Shown: positions 51,055 through 59,342 of the stretch, piece by piece
Position numbering within the stretch: position 1 is the stretch's first letter
Layout of the letters: each line of letters opens with the position of its first letter
NCBI GenBank assembly: GCA_003220685.1
Contig: QHTE01000064.1
Span: 47,448 to 111,447 of the forward strand
Source: Candidatus Rokuibacteriota bacterium
Lineage (GTDB): Bacteria > Methylomirabilota > Methylomirabilia > Rokubacteriales > CSP1-6
DNA: 64,000 bases
Reading direction: 5' to 3'
Made by a program: the position numbers and the translations under genes
The notes under the pieces: model-generated
Seen by the model: only the letters and a program-made list of their open reading frames with translations
The model's database searches: none
What the model was told of the DNA's origin: nothing

Positions 51055-51795
51055 TTGACTCGTCAGATCCTGATCATCGTGATCACGTCGTTCGTGCTGG
51101 CCGAGATCTCGACCTTCGCGACGTCGATCTACCTGCACCGCGCGCTCGCGCACCGGTCGCTGTCCCTGCATCCGTTCGCGGCCGTCCTCTTCCGCGCGGC
51201 GCTCTGGCTCCTCACCGGCCAGAGCCGGCAGCAGTGGGTGGCGGTGCACCGCAAGCATCACACCTTCGCCGACCGCGACGGCGATCCCCACAGTCCGCTG
51301 CTGCTGGGCTTCTGGAAGGTGCAGCTGTGGAACGTGTACTACTACGTCCGCGAGGCCCGGCAGCCCAAGACGGTGGCGACCTTCGCGCCCGATCTCGGTC
51401 CCGACTGGTGGGAGCGGCGCGTCTTCTCCCTGGGCTGGACGGGGCTCTTTCTCGGCACCACGCTCGTCTCGCTCGCGATCGGCTGGTGGCAGGGGATCGT
51501 GGCGATGCTCGGGCACGGGATCATCTACATGTTCGTGCTGGCACCGCTGATCAACGGCCTCGGCCACTGGTGGGGCGGCCAGAACTTCGAGAACACGGCC
51601 TACAACTCGCGCGTGCTCGCGTGGCTCACGGGCGGCGAGAGCCTGCACAACAACCACCACGCGTTCCCGCGCTCGCCGAAATTCAGCCTGCGGCGCTCGG
51701 AGCTCGATCCCTCGTGGATCGCGATCCGCCTGCTGGCGGCGCTGCGGCTGGCGGCTATCGTCGGCGCACCGCTCCGGGCGCGGCCGACGCGCTAG
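51055..51795 (+). CDS. Fatty-acid desaturase (acyl-CoA delta-9 type)
   Basis: The 246-residue membrane protein carries the three histidine boxes of acyl-CoA desaturases: HRALAHRSLSLHPF (HxxxxH, about residue 27), WVAVHRKHHTFADRDGDPHSP (HxxHH, about 62) and SLHNNHHAFPRSPKF (HxxHH, about 199). It has four or more hydrophobic helices. These ligate a di-iron centre that inserts a cis double bond using oxygen. The TTG start at 51055 is supported by a GGAAGGGG site. It follows the catalytic CFA-like gene by 25 bases and precedes the YjbQ-like gene by 2 bases, so it would supply the alkene that the methyltransferase modifies. Confidence 0.94.
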   Translation: MTRQILIIVITSFVLAEISTFATSIYLHRALAHRSLSLHPFAAVLFRAALWLLTGQSRQQWVAVHRKHHTFADRDGDPHSPLLLGFWKVQLWNVYYYVREARQPKTVATFAPDLGPDWWERRVFSLGWTGLFLGTTLVSLAIGWWQGIVAMLGHGIIYMFVLAPLINGLGHWWGGQNFENTAYNSRVLAWLTGGESLHNNHHAFPRSPKFSLRRSELDPSWIAIRLLAALRLAAIVGAPLRARPTR

Positions 51796-51797
51796 AG

Positions 51798-52856
51798 ATG
51801 GCGCCCCCACCGCTCGAGCTGGCCCTGGAGCTGTCGGCGCGTGAGCGCTTCGAGATGGTCGAGCTGCGCTCGCGCTTCTCGAGTGAGCACGACGAATCGC
51901 TTGCGTCGTATCCGCGCTGCCTCTACTGGTCGGCCCACACGACGGCCGGCTTCCTGGACCGCAGCCTGACCACCCGCCTCGGTCTCTGGCGCGTCTCGAC
52001 GTATATCGAGACATTGCGCCGCATCTTCCCGGAGGGCGCCGGCTACGCGCACGACCGGCTGGACCGCCGCAAGGACCTCGACGCCGCCCAGCGCGCGGTC
52101 GAGCCGCGCAACGGCGACTCGCACCTGGCCTTCATCGCCGGCGGTCTCCAGCCCTGCGTGACGCATCCCAACCGCGCCGGCGAGACCGTGTGCTTCGTCG
52201 ACCTCGACGGCGTCAACGAGGGACGGCCGCGCCGTCGCCAGACCCGCGTGATCGGCTTCCACCGCGAGGCGGTGGCCGGACAGATGCGGCTCAAGGTGCC
52301 GCTCTCCGGGCATCCGATCGACTCGATCAACCTCAAGGCCCCGTCGCTCGGCCTGTACGAGCAGCTCGCCGAGTTCGTGGCGCGGGCCGACGTCGGCAAG
52401 GGGCGGCTTTCCATCGCGCTCGGGCGCGGCGAGCGCGACGCCGCGCTCACGATCAACGAGTTCGAGACCTTGCTCATGAAGTACGACCTGGCCGCGGTGC
52501 TGAAGAACCCGCTGCGGTTCATGGCCGAGGAGTACCGGCACGCGGTGGCCAACCCGCGCGCCGTGCCGGGCAAGGCGCTCGGCTACGCGCAGTACGATCT
52601 GGTCCGCGTGCTCAACACCGGTCTCAAGACGCTCGGTCTGCACGGCTCGCTGCTCGAGCGGGTGCTCGCCCGCACCCTGGCCGTTCCGGCCGCCCGCATG
52701 TTCCGCGTGCGGCGCTCGATCAGCCTGCTGGTGGCGGGCGAGAGCGGCCGACCGGGGCCGGTCGAGGGCGCCTACCAGAGCCCGATCCTCATCCAGTGGC
52801 AGCGCGCCGCGCGCGACGTGCGCGAGCTCGACGTCACGCTCTACCGACTGGAATAG
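51798..52856 (+). CDS. YjbQ/UPF0047-like domain with long C-terminal extension
   Basis: The first roughly 150 residues of this 352-residue protein resemble YjbQ (UPF0047): CLYWSAHTTAGFLDRSL (HTTA motif), a YAHDRLDRRKD segment, RNGDSHLAFIAGGLQPCVTHPN (the N-DxH motif) and VCFVDLDGVNEGRPRRRQTRVIGFHRE. E. coli YjbQ is a small protein of about 140 residues with weak thiamine-phosphate synthase activity; its real role is unclear. Here about 200 residues follow (PIDSINLKAPSLGLYEQLAEFV...SPILIQWQRAARDVRELDVTLYRLE) that I do not recognise. The gene begins 2 bases after the desaturase stop and is surely co-transcribed, so it probably belongs to the lipid-modification pathway. Confidence 0.7.
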   Translation: MAPPPLELALELSARERFEMVELRSRFSSEHDESLASYPRCLYWSAHTTAGFLDRSLTTRLGLWRVSTYIETLRRIFPEGAGYAHDRLDRRKDLDAAQRAVEPRNGDSHLAFIAGGLQPCVTHPNRAGETVCFVDLDGVNEGRPRRRQTRVIGFHREAVAGQMRLKVPLSGHPIDSINLKAPSLGLYEQLAEFVARADVGKGRLSIALGRGERDAALTINEFETLLMKYDLAAVLKNPLRFMAEEYRHAVANPRAVPGKALGYAQYDLVRVLNTGLKTLGLHGSLLERVLARTLAVPAARMFRVRRSISLLVAGESGRPGPVEGAYQSPILIQWQRAARDVRELDVTLYRLE

Positions 52857-52874
52857 CCGCGCTCGCCGGCGGGC

Positions 52875-53483
52875 TCAGACGCCGGTGCCGAAGCCTCCCG
52901 CGGTGCGGACGGTCGCCGCCTCGCCGAGGTGACCGGCCGAATGGAACAGGGCGATGCCGCTCAGCATCGCCGAGCGCGGTCGGCCCGGGAAGCCCTTCAC
53001 GATCTGCTCGGTGCGCACGCCGAAGGCGCCCTGGCTCGCCGCGCGCTGGACGGCGTCGGCCGAGACCGAGCCCTCCCAATCTTGAGGCTTGAAGACGCCG
53101 ACGACCTCGCGTGTGCGGCGGCCCACCGCGTCGCGATACTCGCGCAGCGCGCCGAGCTCGATCTGCCGCGTCAGCTCCGTGACCTCGGCGCTGGTCATGC
53201 CGATGCCGAAGTCGCGCCGCGCGACGGCCAGCCGCTTGGCCCAGCCCTCGTCGTCGAAGAGCTGCGTGCGCGCGCCCAGCACCGTGTTGACGAAGATGTC
53301 CTCGGCACGGGCGATGTGCCACATGAGCCACGCCAGCGAGTTCAGATCCTCGCGCGGCCGGACGCGCATCTGCTCGTCGCTCAGGCCGGCGAACGCGCGC
53401 TCCGCGGCCGACATCTTGTTGCCGCCGACGGCGGCCGAGTGCATGGCGGCGTGCTGGTCCAGGAACAGGTCGCGAGCGTCCAT
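52875..53483 (-). CDS. DinB-like four-helix metal-binding protein
   Basis: This 202-residue protein fits the DinB/YfiT-like four-helix bundle: LFLDQHAAMHSAAV near the N-terminus, LAWLMWHIARAEDIFVNTVL (about residues 50-69) and GIALFHSAGHLGEAATV near the C-terminus. The spaced His residues are the metal-binding triad. Members act as thiol-dependent transferases (for example mycothiol or bacillithiol S-transferases) or have unknown roles. It converges with the lipid operon, 18 bases from its last stop, and copy 5 of the palindromic repeat lies just upstream. Confidence 0.85.
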   Translation of the reverse strand: MDARDLFLDQHAAMHSAAVGGNKMSAAERAFAGLSDEQMRVRPREDLNSLAWLMWHIARAEDIFVNTVLGARTQLFDDEGWAKRLAVARRDFGIGMTSAEVTELTRQIELGALREYRDAVGRRTREVVGVFKPQDWEGSVSADAVQRAASQGAFGVRTEQIVKGFPGRPRSAMLSGIALFHSAGHLGEAATVRTAGGFGTGV

Positions 53484-53498
53484 AATGTCCTCCCCGTG

Positions 53499-53550
53499 GT
53501 GCGCGCCGCAGGCGGTCGCGGGGCCGGGGCCCCGCCCGCCGGGGCGTGCC
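53499..53550 (+). repeat. Dispersed GC palindromic repeat, copy 5
   Basis: GTGCGCGCCGCAGGCGGTCG, the core GGGGCCGGGGCCCCGCC and a CGCCGGGGCGTGCC end match the copy at 38936. It lies between the 3' end of the oxygenase gene and the DinB-like start. Confidence 0.7.
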
Positions 53551-53563
53551 TATCAATGAACTT

Positions 53564-54529
53564 TCAGGCCACGTCGCGTTGCCGCGCGGCGTTGTAGTTG
53601 GCGTCGTACCACCAGTCGAGGTACGCCGCGTACGTGATGGGCGGATAGCGGGGCGGTTTGTCCGGTCCCTGGCAGGTGGGCAGGCACGCGATCTCCGTGT
53701 CGAGGTGCGGGCCCATGAAGTATGGGATCGCGTAGCGCGGCCGGCCCACCGGCGGCAGCGCGCGATGCGGCGTCGACTTGAACCGGTGGTTGGTCCACCG
53801 CTGCATCATGTCGCCCGAGTTGACCGCGAACGAGCCGGGCACGTACGGCACGTCGACCCACACCCCGTCGGGCATCCGCACCTGGAGCCCGGGCACCTCG
53901 CTCTGGGCGAGGAACGTCATGAAGTTGGCGTCCGTGTGGGGCGCGATGCCGTACTGGTTGGCCTCGGCGGCCACCGGCGGGTAGTGCGTCAGCCGGAAGC
54001 TGAACTGGCTCTCCGCGAACGCGGCGTCGAAGCAATCGGCCGACATGTCGAGCGCGGTCGCGCAGAGCGGCAGGAGCGTGCGGCCGAGCGTGTCGACGGC
54101 GTCGGTGTAGGCGAGCACGGAATCGCGAAAGCCCGGCAGATTTGCCGGCCACCGATTGGGCCCGGCGAAGCGGCGGCTCGCGCGCACCAGCGGGTCGTCC
54201 GGACCGCGCTCGCGCTTGACGAAGAACGCCTCGTTCAGGTCGGGCTTGTCGTTGGCGTTCACGTCCGAGGTCCACACCGCGTAGCGCCCGAGCATCATGT
54301 AGCCGTTGTTGTGCTCGTTCATGCGCAGCGCCAGCTTGTCGGCCATGGGCTGGGCGTGGAAGCGCCGCGCCTGGGCGAACGTGTCGTCGATCAAGCTCTG
54401 TGAGACCCCGTGACCGACGACCACGAAGAAGCCGACGTCCTCGAGCGCCCGGCCGAGCGCGCCCGCCGTGGCCGCAAAGGCGCCGGGCCGGCCCGCGAGG
54501 AACGGGGCCAGGTCGATCACCGGGATCAT
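53564..54529 (-). CDS. 2-oxoglutarate/Fe(II)-dependent oxygenase (isopenicillin N synthase-like)
   Basis: The 321-residue enzyme has the plant-type/IPNS dioxygenase layout. The N-terminal DIOX_N-like region is IPVIDLAPFLAGRPGAFAATAGALGRALEDVGFFVVVGHGVS. The iron site comprises HTDANFMTF (HxD, about residue 205) and NHRFKSTPHRAL (His, about 261), with RPRYAIPYF supplying the 2-oxoglutarate Arg. It hydroxylates or desaturates a small molecule using oxygen. ATG 54529 gives the standard MIPVIDL start. It is divergent to the amidohydrolase at 54608. Confidence 0.93.
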   Translation of the reverse strand: MIPVIDLAPFLAGRPGAFAATAGALGRALEDVGFFVVVGHGVSQSLIDDTFAQARRFHAQPMADKLALRMNEHNNGYMMLGRYAVWTSDVNANDKPDLNEAFFVKRERGPDDPLVRASRRFAGPNRWPANLPGFRDSVLAYTDAVDTLGRTLLPLCATALDMSADCFDAAFAESQFSFRLTHYPPVAAEANQYGIAPHTDANFMTFLAQSEVPGLQVRMPDGVWVDVPYVPGSFAVNSGDMMQRWTNHRFKSTPHRALPPVGRPRYAIPYFMGPHLDTEIACLPTCQGPDKPPRYPPITYAAYLDWWYDANYNAARQRDVA

Positions 54530-54607
54530 GCCGATGAGATAGCACCCTCCGGCGCCTTTGACAACGAGCCGGGAGGGCGCTACGGTCCCCGGCAACGGGG
54601 GTGTGCC

Positions 54608-55735
54608 ATGGTCCAGGGGAAATTCAAGGTCCTCGATAGCGATATCCACATCATCGAGCCGCCCGACCTGTGGCCGCGGTACATCGATCAGGCCTTCCGG
54701 GACCGCGCGCCGATCGGCCTCACGGAGGACGAAGGCGATCTGCGACTGGCCTACAACGGCAAGGCGTGGGGACGCGTCGCGATCGACGCCGACCGCAGCC
54801 GGCGCCGGCAGGGGCGCAACTACGCCCTGAATCAGGAGCGCTGGCGCCCCTACGCGGAACGGGGCTGGACGTCGAAGGTCCAGCTCGAGGCGATGGACAT
54901 CGAGGGCATCGACGTCGCGGTCGTCTATCCCTCGCGCGGGCTCTTCGCGCTGACGATCCCCGACATGGACCGGCCGCTGGCCGCCGCCATGGCGCGCGCC
55001 TACAACGACTGGCTCCACGAGTTCTGCCAGGAAAATCCGGAGCGCCTGCTCGGCGCCGGCATGATCTCGCCGTTCGACGTGAACGACGGTGTGGCCGAAG
55101 CCCGGCGGTGCGTCCGCGACTACGGCTTCCGCGCAATGTTTCTGCGACCGAACGAGGTGAACGGACGGAACTGGCACGACCCCTACTACGAGCCGCTCTG
55201 GGCCGCGCTCGAGGAGCTCGAGGTCCCGCTCGGATTCCACGAGGGGTCGGGCTCGCAGCTGCGCCAGGTCGGCGAGCAGTTCGGCGCCAACACCATGCTC
55301 AAGCACATCTATTCCCACCCGGTCGAGCAGATGCTCACCGCCGGCGCCTTCTGCGCGGGCGGCATCCTCGAGCGCCATCCGCGGCTGCGCGTGGCGTTCC
55401 TCGAGGGCAACTGCAGCTGGGTGCCGTTCCTGCTGTGGCGCATGGACGAGCACTGGGAGTGGCTCGGCGACGTCTACGCGCGCGAGCTGACGATGGCGCC
55501 GAGCGAGTACTTCAAGCGGCAGTGCTTCGTGTCGGTCGAGTGCGACGAGGAGCCGGTCAAGCACGTCATCGACGCGATCGGCGACGACCGGATCGTCTTC
55601 TCGACCGACTTCCCGCACGGCGACTCGAAGTTCCCCCGAGCGGTGGAGTCGTTCTTGAGGCTGCCGATCTCCGACGAGAGCAAGCGCAAGATCCTCTGGG
55701 ACAACTGCGCGGCGTACTACGGGCTCGCTTCCTGA
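54608..55735 (+). CDS. Amidohydrolase (amidohydrolase-2 family), first of a tandem pair
   Basis: The 375-residue protein has the N-terminal motif KVLDSDIHIIEPPDLWPRYID (the family's DxHxxEP), YNDWLHEFCQENPERLLGAGMISPFDV, the LGFHEGSGSQLRQVGEQFG region, and VFSTDFPHGDSKFPRA, which holds the catalytic Asp with SDFPH spacing. These match metal-dependent hydrolases and decarboxylases of aromatic acids. It is followed 23 bases later by a paralogue, and then by a Rieske protein, suggesting one catabolic unit. The substrate is unknown. Confidence 0.93.
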   Translation: MVQGKFKVLDSDIHIIEPPDLWPRYIDQAFRDRAPIGLTEDEGDLRLAYNGKAWGRVAIDADRSRRRQGRNYALNQERWRPYAERGWTSKVQLEAMDIEGIDVAVVYPSRGLFALTIPDMDRPLAAAMARAYNDWLHEFCQENPERLLGAGMISPFDVNDGVAEARRCVRDYGFRAMFLRPNEVNGRNWHDPYYEPLWAALEELEVPLGFHEGSGSQLRQVGEQFGANTMLKHIYSHPVEQMLTAGAFCAGGILERHPRLRVAFLEGNCSWVPFLLWRMDEHWEWLGDVYARELTMAPSEYFKRQCFVSVECDEEPVKHVIDAIGDDRIVFSTDFPHGDSKFPRAVESFLRLPISDESKRKILWDNCAAYYGLAS

Positions 55736-55758
55736 TTCAGCCAACGTAGGAGGGTGCG

Positions 55759-56904
55759 ATGACTTCATACAAGCTCATCTCGGCCGATTCGCACATCGTC
55801 GAGCCGCCGGACCTCTACACCACGAGGATCGAATCCAGGTTCCGCGACCGAGCGCCGCGCCTGGAGCGGCTGGAGACGTCGAAGGGGCGCAAGTTCGACG
55901 CGTGGACGATCGGCGGGCAGCAGGTCGGCACCCTGGGCGCGGTGATGCAGGCCGGTCAGCGGTTCGAAGACCCCTCGCAGATCGATTTTCTCGGGATGTG
56001 GGAGGACGTGCGCCTCGGCGCCTACGATCCGCAGGCGATGATCAAGGAGAACGAGATGGACGGCGTGTGGGGCTCGTGTCTGCAGCCGAGCCAGGGCCTC
56101 TTCTGGTATCGCATCCCCGACAGCGAGCTGCTCACCGCCATCTGCCGCGCCTACAACGACTGGATCGCCGAGTTCTGCAAGCCGTTCCCCGACCGTCTCA
56201 AGGGCATCGCGATGCTCAACGTGGACGACGTCGAGGAGGCCTCGCAGGAGCTCGAGCGCTGCGTCCGGCTCGGGCTGGTCGGCGCGTTCATTCCGGTCTC
56301 CCCGCTGACCGACCGGCCGTACCGCCACGCGATCTACGACCGCCTCTGGTGGACGGCGCAGGACACGGGGATGCCGCTGCTCATGCACATCGGCACGCCG
56401 CGCGGCGGCATTCCGGGCTGCGAGTTCACGATGAACCTCGCGGAGCTCACCGGGGCGGGTCGCTCGACCACCGACTACTGGGTGCGCTACTCGCTGGGGG
56501 CGATGATCTTCGCGGGCGTCTTCGACCGCTATCCCAAGCTCAAGGTCGGCTCGGTCGAGCACGAAGCCGCGTGGATCCCCCACTGGCTCAAGCAGATGGA
56601 CTTCACGTATCGCGAGCGCCCGGTGTTCACCAAAGGCTGGCGGTCGAAGGAAGGCCTGCTGCCGAGCGACTACTGGCGCCGCAACATGTTCGTGGAGTTC
56701 ATGGAGGACGACCTCGGCATCCAGATGCGCGACACGATCGGCGTCGACAACATGCTCTGGGGCAGCGACTTCCCGCACGCCGAGTCGACCTGGCCGAAGT
56801 CGCGTGATTTCCTGACCCGCATCTTCAAGGGCGTCCCCGAGCCGGATCTGAGGAAGATCACGTCGGAGAACGCGGCGCGCCTGTTCGGCTTCGAGCTGAA
56901 CTAG
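55759..56904 (+). CDS. Amidohydrolase (amidohydrolase-2 family), second of a tandem pair
   Basis: This 381-residue paralogue of the preceding gene has LISADSHIVEPPDLYTTRI at the start, RAYNDWIAEFCKPFPDRLKGIAMLNVDDVEEASQELERCV, GMPLLMHIGTPRGGIPG (metal-site His) and MLWGSDFPHAESTWPKS (catalytic Asp) near the C-terminus. It diverges markedly from its neighbour, so the pair may act on different intermediates or form a heteromer. An AGGAGGGTGCG ribosome-binding region precedes the ATG. The Rieske ferredoxin gene follows after 26 bases. Confidence 0.93.
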   Translation: MTSYKLISADSHIVEPPDLYTTRIESRFRDRAPRLERLETSKGRKFDAWTIGGQQVGTLGAVMQAGQRFEDPSQIDFLGMWEDVRLGAYDPQAMIKENEMDGVWGSCLQPSQGLFWYRIPDSELLTAICRAYNDWIAEFCKPFPDRLKGIAMLNVDDVEEASQELERCVRLGLVGAFIPVSPLTDRPYRHAIYDRLWWTAQDTGMPLLMHIGTPRGGIPGCEFTMNLAELTGAGRSTTDYWVRYSLGAMIFAGVFDRYPKLKVGSVEHEAAWIPHWLKQMDFTYRERPVFTKGWRSKEGLLPSDYWRRNMFVEFMEDDLGIQMRDTIGVDNMLWGSDFPHAESTWPKSRDFLTRIFKGVPEPDLRKITSENAARLFGFELN

Positions 56905-56930
56905 GCGGCCGGCCCGAGCGCGATCGCGGC

Positions 56931-57242
56931 ATGCTCGAAGGCTTCGTGCCCGTGACGCGAGCCTCCGAGCTGCCGCCGGGCTCGATGAAGTGGGTCGTGA
57001 TCGATCGCGAGCGCGTGCTGGTCGCGAACGTCGCCGGCGCCTACTACGCGCTCCGCGACGTCTGCGGCCACGCGGGCGCGCCGCTCTCGACCGGCGAGCT
57101 CGTGGGCCACGTGATCGAGTGCCCGCTGCACTACGCCTGCTTCGACGTGCGCACCGGCAAGCTCCTGAGCGGGCCCGTGTCCGGCGACGTGCCGACCTAC
57201 CCGGTTCGCGTCGAGGAAGACACCGTGTACGTGAAGCGCTAG
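56931..57242 (+). CDS. Rieske-type [2Fe-2S] ferredoxin
   Basis: This 103-residue protein has the Rieske cluster ligands CGHAGAP (CxH) and CPLHYACFD (CxxH), spaced 17 residues apart (about residues 43-65). It has no signal or membrane segment, so it is a soluble ferredoxin such as the electron carriers of ring-hydroxylating dioxygenases or nitrite reductase NirD-like proteins. No oxygenase alpha subunit lies in this operon. Its partner could be encoded elsewhere, or it may act with the tandem amidohydrolases' pathway. Confidence 0.92.
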   Translation: MLEGFVPVTRASELPPGSMKWVVIDRERVLVANVAGAYYALRDVCGHAGAPLSTGELVGHVIECPLHYACFDVRTGKLLSGPVSGDVPTYPVRVEEDTVYVKR

Positions 57243-57273
57243 CATCCGGCTCGTCGCCAATCGGGCCCGGTCC

Positions 57274-59214
57274 TCACGAACCTGGTCGGCCCCGTGGCCT
57301 GGCGACGTCCCGATCTCGCGGACCGACGCCGCCGCTCTCGGATAGGATGCGATCCAGGTTGTCGCGGGCGGCGTCGAAGTCGGGTCTGATCTCGAGCGCC
57401 CGCCGGTAGTGCCCGATCGCCTCGTCCCACCGCTCCTGGCGCCCGAGCGCGCTCGCGAGGTTGTTATGGGCTTCGGCGTAGTCAGGCCGGAGCCGAAGCG
57501 CCTCCTGGTAGTGCTCGACGGCGCCGGCCCATCGGCCCCGGCGGACCAGCACGTTGCCCAGTTGTTATGCGCGGCCGCGAACCCCGGCTTGGATCTCAGG
57601 GCCGCCGCGTAGTGGTCGATCGCCTCATCGTCCCTGCCCTGGGTGGACGCCAGCAGGGCCCAGTTGTAGTGCGCCTCCGCGTGATCCGGCTTGACCCGCA
57701 CCGTCTCACGATACTGCTCGATGGCCTCGTCGGCCCGTCCTTGCCTTGACAGGACCACGCCCCAGTTGTAGTGGGCCTGGGGAAAGTCCGGCTTGATCGC
57801 CAGCGCCTGACGGTAGTGCTCGACGGCCTGGTCCCAGCGGCCCTGTCCCTCCAGGATCACGCCGAGGTTATAGTGGGCGATCGACGACGGCGCGACGGAC
57901 AGTGCGTGGGTCCAGAGTCGCTCCGAACTCCTCCACGTCTGCGTGTGGACGCACGCGAGAACCGCGAGCCCGGCGACCGCGATCGCCGGGAGCGTCAGCC
58001 TCGCCACGACACGTCTCGGGGGCCGTGTGGCTCGCGCGACGCGCGCCAGAGCCGCGCCGGCCAGAGCCGCCCAGGGAAGGGTCGGGAGATACGTGTAGCG
58101 GTCGGCCGCGACCTGAGGCCCGTTCTGGGCGATGCCCAGCACCGGCGTGAAACAGGATCAGCGAACAGAGCCACGCGGGGCCGACGCTGGGCCAGCGATG
58201 GCGACCGACCACCGCGAAGCTCGTGATCGCAACGACAACGGCCGCGCTGAGCGGAAACGGCCAGGCCGAGAGCTCGATCGGAGTCCTGAGCTCGTACAGA
58301 GGCGCCAGCTGGACCGGCACGATAGTCTTCCCGAGGTAGAATCCGGCACCGTACAGGCACAGCGCGGCCCGTTCGAGCACACCCAACTCGACCAGCGAGC
58401 TCAGGTTCCCTCGATTGGCGAGCACCGCCATCACGCTCCCGCCGGCGCTGACCAAGATGAATGGAATTTTTTCGAACAAGACTCGCGCTCCCGGCGGCCC
58501 GAGCCAGTTGCTCGGCCGAGCGCCGAGACGATGGAGTGGGTGGAAGTCCAGCACCACGAGGACCGCCGGCAGCGTGACGGCCATGGCTTTGGACAGGACG
58601 GCGGCGACGAAGAAGCCGAGCGAGACCCAGTACCACCGGCGCCACCGGCCCGTTTCTTCGGATCTCGCGTGCTGCAGGTATGCGAGGAGCGATACGAGGA
58701 AGAAGAACCCGCAGAGGACGTCGCGCCGTTCCGTCGCCCACGCGACCGATTCCACGCGGAGCGGATGCACTCCGAACAGGATCGCGGCGAATGCCGCGCC
58801 AAGCCTCACGTCGAAGTCATGGGCGAGCGGGTCGTCGAGCGACAACGAGATCAGGTGCTGGGCGATCAGGTAGAAGAGCCCGGCGTTCGCGGTGTGCAGC
58901 AAGAGGCTGGTCAGGTGATACCCGACCGGATTCATCCCCCAGACGAGATAGTCGAGGCCGAAGGTCATCCAGGTCAAGGGGATGTAGAGACCCATGAGCG
59001 TGGTGGTCCACATCCAGCGGAGCTGAGACCAGCCCATACCGCGATACAACGGATTCTCCGTCAGATTGCCGGCGTCGTCCCAGTTGACGAAGTCGTTGCT
59101 GAGAGCGGGCCAGAACGTGACGAACGTGAAGGACACGACGATCAGCGGAAAAATCCAGCGGGAGCGACCGCGGCTCGCTTGACGGTGTTCTCGTCGGCGA
59201 CGGGGCCCGGCCAT
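57274..59214 (-). pseudogene. TMTC-like membrane protein with TPR repeats, two frameshifts
   Basis: From ATG 59214 (GAGG site upstream) the gene encodes a polytopic N-terminus with the TMTC-type pattern: DFVNWDDAGNLTENPLYRGM, LYIPLTWMTFGLDYLVWGMNPVGYHLTSLLLHTANAG, FGVHPLRVESVAWATERRDVL. The frame breaks near 58150 (an A run; one base too many) and again near 57560 (one base too few). Between and after, coding continues with NGPQVAADRYTYLP and at least four TPRs (IAHYNLGVILEGQGRWDQAVEHY..., HNNLASALGRQERWDEAIGHY). Joined it is about 645 residues. TMTC-type proteins transfer sugars, usually mannose, to exported proteins. Breaks at homopolymer-like sites suggest sequence errors. Confidence 0.8.
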
Positions 59215-59342
59215 CGGCGGAATCCTCTCATTTCCCCCTGTGCTTTGTCCCATCGAACGAGGTCGTCGAATTGTGGTGCGGGCTCCTGGCCGTCATGGGC
59301 TGGCCCTGGCCGAGGCGCGACAGTAAACTCGAGGACGAGCTG

